Below, in pieces: positions 59,394 to 64,000 of a stretch of 64,000 nucleotides of DNA. Every line of letters starts with the position of its first letter. The first letter of the stretch is position 1. Location: the NCBI RefSeq assembly GCF_020360975.1, contig NW_025408668.1, positions 6,386,001-6,450,000 on the forward strand. Reading direction: 5' to 3'. Below the pieces are notes generated by a model, which made no database searches, was not told where the DNA came from, and was given only the letters and a program-made list of their open reading frames with translations. A program made the position numbers and the translations under genes. Source of the DNA: Hirsutella rhossiliensis (lineage: Eukaryota; Ascomycota; Sordariomycetes; Hypocreales; Ophiocordycipitaceae).

Positions 59394-60029
59394 TTGGCCT
59401 ACCACCTCACGCACTTTTCTCCAGCGGAGCTTCAACAGGAGTCTTCCTGTTGGTGTATATTGGGCAGCATATGTCTGCCACTTTTTTATGTAAAAGTTTC
59501 TGCTTACTGTCCTGAGTGTCCTCCACTTCCCACCTCATGGACGGGGGACTGCGACTGTTGCGATCACTCGTTTTGTTTGCGCCCCGAGGCTCAGCGCTGG
59601 TGCGGGCGATGGGTTTTTATTCTGTCGGTGACGAGACAGAATCTTTCAACTCTCTGTCTGTTCGCGAGACTCAGGGACTCCCTCGGTCCAAGGAGCTTCA
59701 TCTACTGGGCGGCACAGTGTGCTCAGGACGGCCTCTTTTTCCACAGAGTGTTGTTGCATCTCGGTTCGGATGACGCAGGGCTCAGCTACGAAGAGAGTGG
59801 TGCCTTGCAGCATCTCATGGGGTCAGCGCCAGATGCCGGTACTGCTGAGGACTCGGATTTCTCGGAGGCCATTGTTGCGCGGCTGTCTTGCTGCGCGGAG
59901 CAGAGGAGGGTGCAAGTCCTTTTCTGGGCTTCTCACATGGTCAGGGACGGTACGACCAGCTCTGGCTGTGAAGAGCTCTTCCCTATTCTCTTGCATGATA
60001 TACAGAAGGCTGGTGCCTCAAAGGCATAG
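59394..60029 (+). CDS. Hypothetical protein, Cys-rich N-terminal half
   Basis: A 211-codon open frame in unmutated DNA. The N-terminal half has clustered cysteines (YCPECPPL, GDCDCCDHSFC). The C-terminal half looks like ordinary globular sequence (LFPILLHDIQKAG at the end). I recognise no family. No strong start context or intron signals decide the model, and an upstream exon is possible. It may be a chance frame or part of a decayed element, because the surroundings are transposon scraps. Confidence 0.3.
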   Translation: MAYHLTHFSPAELQQESSCWCILGSICLPLFYVKVSAYCPECPPLPTSWTGDCDCCDHSFCLRPEAQRWCGRWVFILSVTRQNLSTLCLFARLRDSLGPRSFIYWAAQCAQDGLFFHRVLLHLGSDDAGLSYEESGALQHLMGSAPDAGTAEDSDFSEAIVARLSCCAEQRRVQVLFWASHMVRDGTTSSGCEELFPILLHDIQKAGASKA

Positions 60030-60034
60030 TTTGT

Positions 60035-60430
60035 CTATAATGTGTCGCTTTCATTGGGGATTTTCATTTGCCCGCCGCGTCGTGGTGGTCGACCTCGTCT
60101 ACGCCCTGGCGCCTGGCTTGCTGGCTTTTTGGCCAGCTGGCTGCTTGGCTGGCTACTTGCCCCGAAGGCTAGCCGTGCTGGAACAGTCTGTGTGGTGTTC
60201 TTAGGTCTGCCACGTAAGGCGGTGGCGATCCTAGGGTCGAGGATTCGTCGGTACGGATCTCGAGAGCATGGATCTCGTAGGTGCCACCGCGGATGGACCT
60301 CCCACTTAGTGAAGTTTGTGCCACTACCCAGCTTTACGTAGATCTTGTGACAACAGGGGATACCAAGCTCGGTCGAAACCGAGCAGTCCTCACTGCAATT
60401 CCCGAGAGGGTCAGGGAACGGACTCTTCGT
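60035..60430 (-). pseudogene. 3' remnant of MULE (FAR1-like) transposase
   Basis: The frame shows a SWIM-type zinc-finger relic (CSEDCSVSTELGIPCCHKIY), then KWEVHPRWHLRDP and DPYRRILDPRIATALRGRP, and ends with an AT-hook-like RRRGRPPRRGG. This order is the C-terminus of fungal Mutator-like transposases. The DDE catalytic part is missing: the frame continues to 60610 into unrelated sequence. CpA/TpG are normal, so it was too short or too old for RIP, or single-copy. Confidence 0.75.
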
Positions 60431-60807
60431 CGGCATTGCCTTCCTTGGGGTGCAGTTATATACACAACACCTCACGCTAACGTACTTCACCACCCAGTTG
60501 GCCACACCACCTACCCGTTGGCGGGGCCCTTCGGGAGCCACTAAGTGGACAAGCCCCCTAGTTGGGGAGCTAATGTGTGGACGCGCCCCGAACCCGTGTA
60601 CGCGGTTCATGCAGGCAATTGCGTGCGAAAGTCAGCCCACGCATTCCACGCCTGTCTAGACCTAATAAAAATTGGTAACGTACTCCACCTACGAGCGGGC
60701 CATACCCACGAGCGGGCCACTTTGAACCATAACGCGTCTCTCCAATTGAAACACGGAATTCCTCCACAACGCAAAATGTTCTCCACTTCGTACGAAGCTA
60801 GGGTAAC

Positions 60808-61210
60808 TGTCAAACATAGCAAATACCACTTGACCACCAGCAAAATAGGGGCACCCCCAATAGAGGTGTTATTAGTACAGTTTATATGTCTTCGTCCTGC
60901 TGACACACCCCCTAGGTTGATGGCTGATTCCTATCATAGCCAGCAAGCTATCCTAGCCCGAAAGGGACGCTTCCCGCTAGCCAAATATTCCCATCAGGGA
61001 TCCACGTGAGGTTTAGGAGGCACGGTTTCCCCCCGAAAATTCTTTAAAGAGGCAGCCAGATACCTCCCTCAGCAACTCTCAATCCTAGGGGTTTCGAACA
61101 GGGGACTAATCAAGGTTGCTAGTTTTGCGCAGTTTCCGGAAGTTACAGGTTAGACCCCCTAGTGGGGCCTTCCCTCCCGGGCTCATAACTGTTAAACATA
61201 GCAAATACCA
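60808..61210 (-). mobile_element. Truncated Copia 5' region with LTR ends
   Basis: On the minus strand an LTR end (TATGTTTAACA at 61190) is followed directly by GTTATGAGCCCGGGAGG, the complement of the initiator tRNA-Met anticodon loop, then leader sequence. The same 21-base LTR end recurs at 60808-60828 with one C/T difference. No gag or pol follows, so only fragments remain. The relation to the nested Copia is shown by the shared primer site, not by the LTR sequence. Confidence 0.5.
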
Positions 61211-61305
61211 ATATAGCCGTCATAAACCACTAGGTCTACTGCCTTAAACGTAGTAATGCTTAAGCAGATGGAAGACTATCACATCCAGCGGTTGAAGCAA
61301 GTGTG

Positions 61306-61494
61306 TTAGGTGAGGAGGTAAGCAGAGGGAACAATGCCGTGGCGCTTATTTTTCGTATGCTCGTCGAAATGATACATCCATTGCAAGCGGATCTCGTCGT
61401 TGCTATACCCAGGATGTGGCATCGCTATCTGTGTGTCTGGGTAATCCTTCATAACTTCGTACCATCGAGCTTGGTCTTGATTACACACTGCCAA
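61306..61494 (-). pseudogene. Pogo/Fot1-like DDE transposase fragment
   Basis: A 62-codon frame contains HPGYSNDEIRLQWMYHFDEHT, which matches the segment of pogo/Fot1 (DDE_1) transposases between the first and second catalytic Asp, where a Trp/Leu-rich helix and HFD..T precede the DGH motif. The second catalytic block is absent. This is a short relic with no terminal repeats recognised. Confidence 0.55.
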
Positions 61495-61509
61495 GAAGGC
61501 CGGTAAGAC

Positions 61510-62060
61510 TCGCCACTGGCCGGAGACGCGCTAGGGGACGTTTGGTGGTTTGTGGGGGAAAAACGCGCCCGGGCGCGAGTGTGTCTGTCGCCATCAAGTG
61601 GATGTCACAGGTCCGGCTTTGGTGGGCTGTCAGCGGATTACCCCGCAGATTACCGCCGATTACCCGCTTGCCCTTGACATCACCTCTGCCGGGTTGATGT
61701 CATCTTCGGAGCGCCATAAAGCGCGAAAGCCGGGACCGACGACGAGAAAACCAGTTCGACTAGATAGCCTGCGTTTGTGCGATCAGAATGCACTTTGTCT
61801 AAGGTCCTACACCCTGTCGGTTGCGAGGTTGCGGTGATTTGAAGCATTTTCTAGCCTTGACGCACTGGAGCTACAGCGACGCTTAGCGGATGCATGCCCT
61901 GGCGACACAGGCCCTGACGGCCTAGGGGCACTTTCGCCGCTAAGGTCCTCGGTCATTCTATTAGACGGGTGTTCAAAATCACTGCGCCATCGACTTTTCG
62001 CTACCACCGACGTTAAATTGCCTCGACACCACGTTTATGTCCCCTTTTCGCCTTGCCTGT
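61510..62060. other. Intergenic DNA with small repeats
   Basis: No gene recognised. Holds a 14-bp palindrome CGCGCCCGGGCGCG at 61564-61577 and three tandem copies of a GATTACC-containing unit of 11-12 bases at 61633-61667. Confidence 0.5.
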
Positions 62061-62069
62061 CCTTTCGGA

Positions 62070-63990
62070 TAGCCTTAAATAACTTATCTAGAGAGCTAGG
62101 TCTACGTTCTTCGTCTATTTACCTCGCCACGATATCTTTAGTTAAGCCGTCCGACTAGACCCGCCTCCGAACCTTATCGACGATAATCTTACGCGTGGAA
62201 AAGTAATTCTTCTCTATAGATGGCCGCTATCGAGCACCCTAGTCGCGCTTAAGAGAATCCATAGAAGGCATTTCGCCCTAGCCCTGCCGCTAGAGACGCA
62301 GTAGCTCCTATATAGATTTAATAGAACGGGGGAGCTTAAAGCTCGGAGGTTTGCGCGGCCTAGGCGGCTCGCTATGCGCTCTCCCTAGGGCCTGCCCCTG
62401 GCCCGCTTATACTATTCCCTGCTACTGCTCTAGAGAGAGCGGAGCGTATGTCGGACCGACCGCTTGCGAAGGGCCTATCTCGGACCTAAGGACCGTCTCT
62501 CGTAGAGCGCGGCGCCTCTATCGATAAGCTCCCGCGATCTCTATATATTAACCTATAGCACCTTAGCCGGGGCTAAAAGTAACGGTATAGGTCGCCTACG
62601 TAAACTTAGCTAACTTTATATATAGTTCGTAAGAAATCCCTAAAAGGTCTAGATATCTTTGCTTAGCTAACTACTCGGCTACGACCTATTAAGTTAGTAC
62701 TATATATAGCTTCTCCGTAACTACTAGCATCGCTTTTTAAATAACCGTAGTATGGCTATCTCTATAGTCCCGTGCGTATATATCTTAAACTTTACTAGCG
62801 AACGCTTTAAACTCGGGGTAAGAGAAGACCGGATCCTAGAAGATAGGATAGTCGGGGTAGGACTCGCGAAGGAAAACAGCGTCCTATAAGAGCACCTCTC
62901 GAAGCTACTCTAGGAGTTCTAAGAAGGCGCCGGCGGCTATATTCTACTCTACCCCGAGATCTAAGAAAGGGCTATTATAGGCCTCTTTCTATTTATCGAG
63001 TTAAGGCTAGACCTATACGAGTAGTACTAGAGGTGGCCTTACGGTAGCCCGGGGCACGAAATAAGACCCTAACTATTTAGGGTTAAAGTCGGCCACGGCC
63101 CTTATAAATTTAAAAGGTAGGGAGGTTAGATAGTAGCCGGTTATTTAGTCTCCGCTATTCTAACGACCGGCTCGGCGGATCTATATAGTTCGGGTTAGCC
63201 TAGGCTAGGGGGTTAGCGGCTTACCTAGGGCAAATAATATACCTAGCCTTTATCTACTCCGGCTATACTAGCGTTTTACGTCGCGGCTACTCTAGGCGTA
63301 TAGCTAACCTTAGAGACCTTAATGCCGGCCTTCTTATAGAACCTAGACGTCTATTCTCGGGCAGTCTAGGCCGATAACGGAGCTATATATTCGGTAAGTA
63401 AAAGGGTCGATATACCCTCTAAGTTATAGGATTCCGGTAAATACTATTACGCTTACCTTAAGGCTCTTTCGCCGATCGGCGGAGCACCTTCGTTTTATAT
63501 TAGTCTTCGCTTCTTTAGAAGACGGGAAACCTTTCCGCCTTTTCTACCTACTAGCGCTAGAAAAGCTAGAACGCGAGGGCGCCGATAAGATAAGACCGCG
63601 GATCTCGATGCCGCAAAGTAGATCTATACTCTATACGGCCGTGCTAGTTAGTCTTCCTATAGTTTATTACGATAACTAGCGCCTTCGTAGTATACCCCTA
63701 GGCCTTAAAGCCCTCGTTAGGTAAGTCTAGGGGAAAGCAGTCTACTAACTCTATCGGCAGGCGGTTGCCGGACCGCAGTAGTATATAGTTCCCGAGCAGA
63801 AAGTCCACCTACGTCCTTAGGGCGTAGGCGATCTCTTTCCTCTCGGACCATGCCACGTTAGTGTGGTCGGGTATCTACGCCGGCGCATACACATCTCTCA
63901 GAGTTCTAACTCCCCTATCTATGTACTCCTTCCTCTTCCGGCCCTAAGTCGTTGCAAGAATGCTGCGTTTGAGCGCCTTTAGTGCCACTC
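62070..63990 (-). pseudogene. Crypton-type tyrosine recombinase (Ndc10_II/GCR1_C-like), RIP-mutated
   Basis: On the minus strand: RKEYIDRGVRTLRDVYAPA near 63930, WSERKEIAYALRT, LLRSGNRLPIELVDCFPLDL near 63750, GYTTKALVIVINYRKTN, LRHRDPRSYLIGALAF, then IRRAGR-NSGD and LTSLPFKFIRAVADFNPK near 63090, and SYFVPRATVRPPLVLL. The last recognised block, YPDYPIF-DPVFSYPEFKAFAS near 62830, resembles the GCR1_C domain. Fungal Cryptons encode such recombinases and move as circles without target duplication. TAA/TAG interrupt the frame; CpA/TpG are depleted from about 62070 to 63850 and normal on both sides. The 5' end may lie beyond the window. Confidence 0.75.
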
Positions 63991-64000
63991 CCTGTGGCGG

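Noticed and set aside
60545..61009. 154-codon plus-strand ORF
   Set aside because: Overlaps the Copia LTR-end fragment, lacks conserved motifs and is antisense to the likely element leader.
61085..61110. Possible tRNA T-loop (GTTCGAAAC on the minus strand)
   Set aside because: The flanking bases do not form a T-stem and no D-arm or anticodon arm can be placed.

Overview
The window is from a filamentous ascomycete (Pezizomycotina; probably Sordariomycetes, which the sequence alone does not prove). The evidence is a GH11 xylanase with one short spliceosomal intron and a kexin-type propeptide, a decayed GH16 glucanase, fungal chromovirus, Copia, Tad-like LINE, Helitron-like, MULE, pogo and Crypton-type elements, and a very strong repeat-induced point mutation (RIP) signature.

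Layout. 1-4282: minus-strand Ty3/Gypsy element (Gypsy-A), cut by the window start, not RIP-mutated but carrying many one-base frameshifts; its LTR and an 11-nt self-priming signal are visible. 4283-7580: gene-bearing DNA with one clear host gene, the GH11 endo-xylanase (5396-6123). 7580 to about 58690: a 51-kb AT-rich block in which CpA/TpG is nearly absent while CpG survives. 58690-62060: normal composition, with the intact 3' end of a helicase, a hypothetical ORF, and MULE, Copia and pogo scraps. 62070-63990: a second, milder RIP island over a Crypton-type recombinase.

Inside the AT block, from left: a 1.79-kb inverted repeat; chromovirus copy Gypsy-B1; a RIP-mutated GH16 gene; a Tad-like LINE; then a Helitron-like Rep/helicase gene (about 30000-59083) broken into four pieces. 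The interrupting elements can be peeled off by their target-site duplications. Gypsy-B2 (TSD TTAAC) splits the gene. Solo LTR X1 (TSD ATAAC) splits it again and is itself split by Gypsy-B3 (TSD ATAGA), which is split by a Copia element (TSD AGAGA). Solo LTR X2 (TSD TAAAG) splits the gene a third time. Removing them restores one continuous protein reading, apart from RIP stops.

The most interesting signal is in the Gypsy-B family. Downstream of the chromodomain, each of three copies carries an ORF on the opposite strand. Its six cysteine positions (most turned to tyrosine by RIP) follow Zn2Cys6-like spacing and are followed by a charged, possibly coiled-coil region. The module occurs in two divergent subfamilies, which suggests a conserved antisense protein of unknown function.
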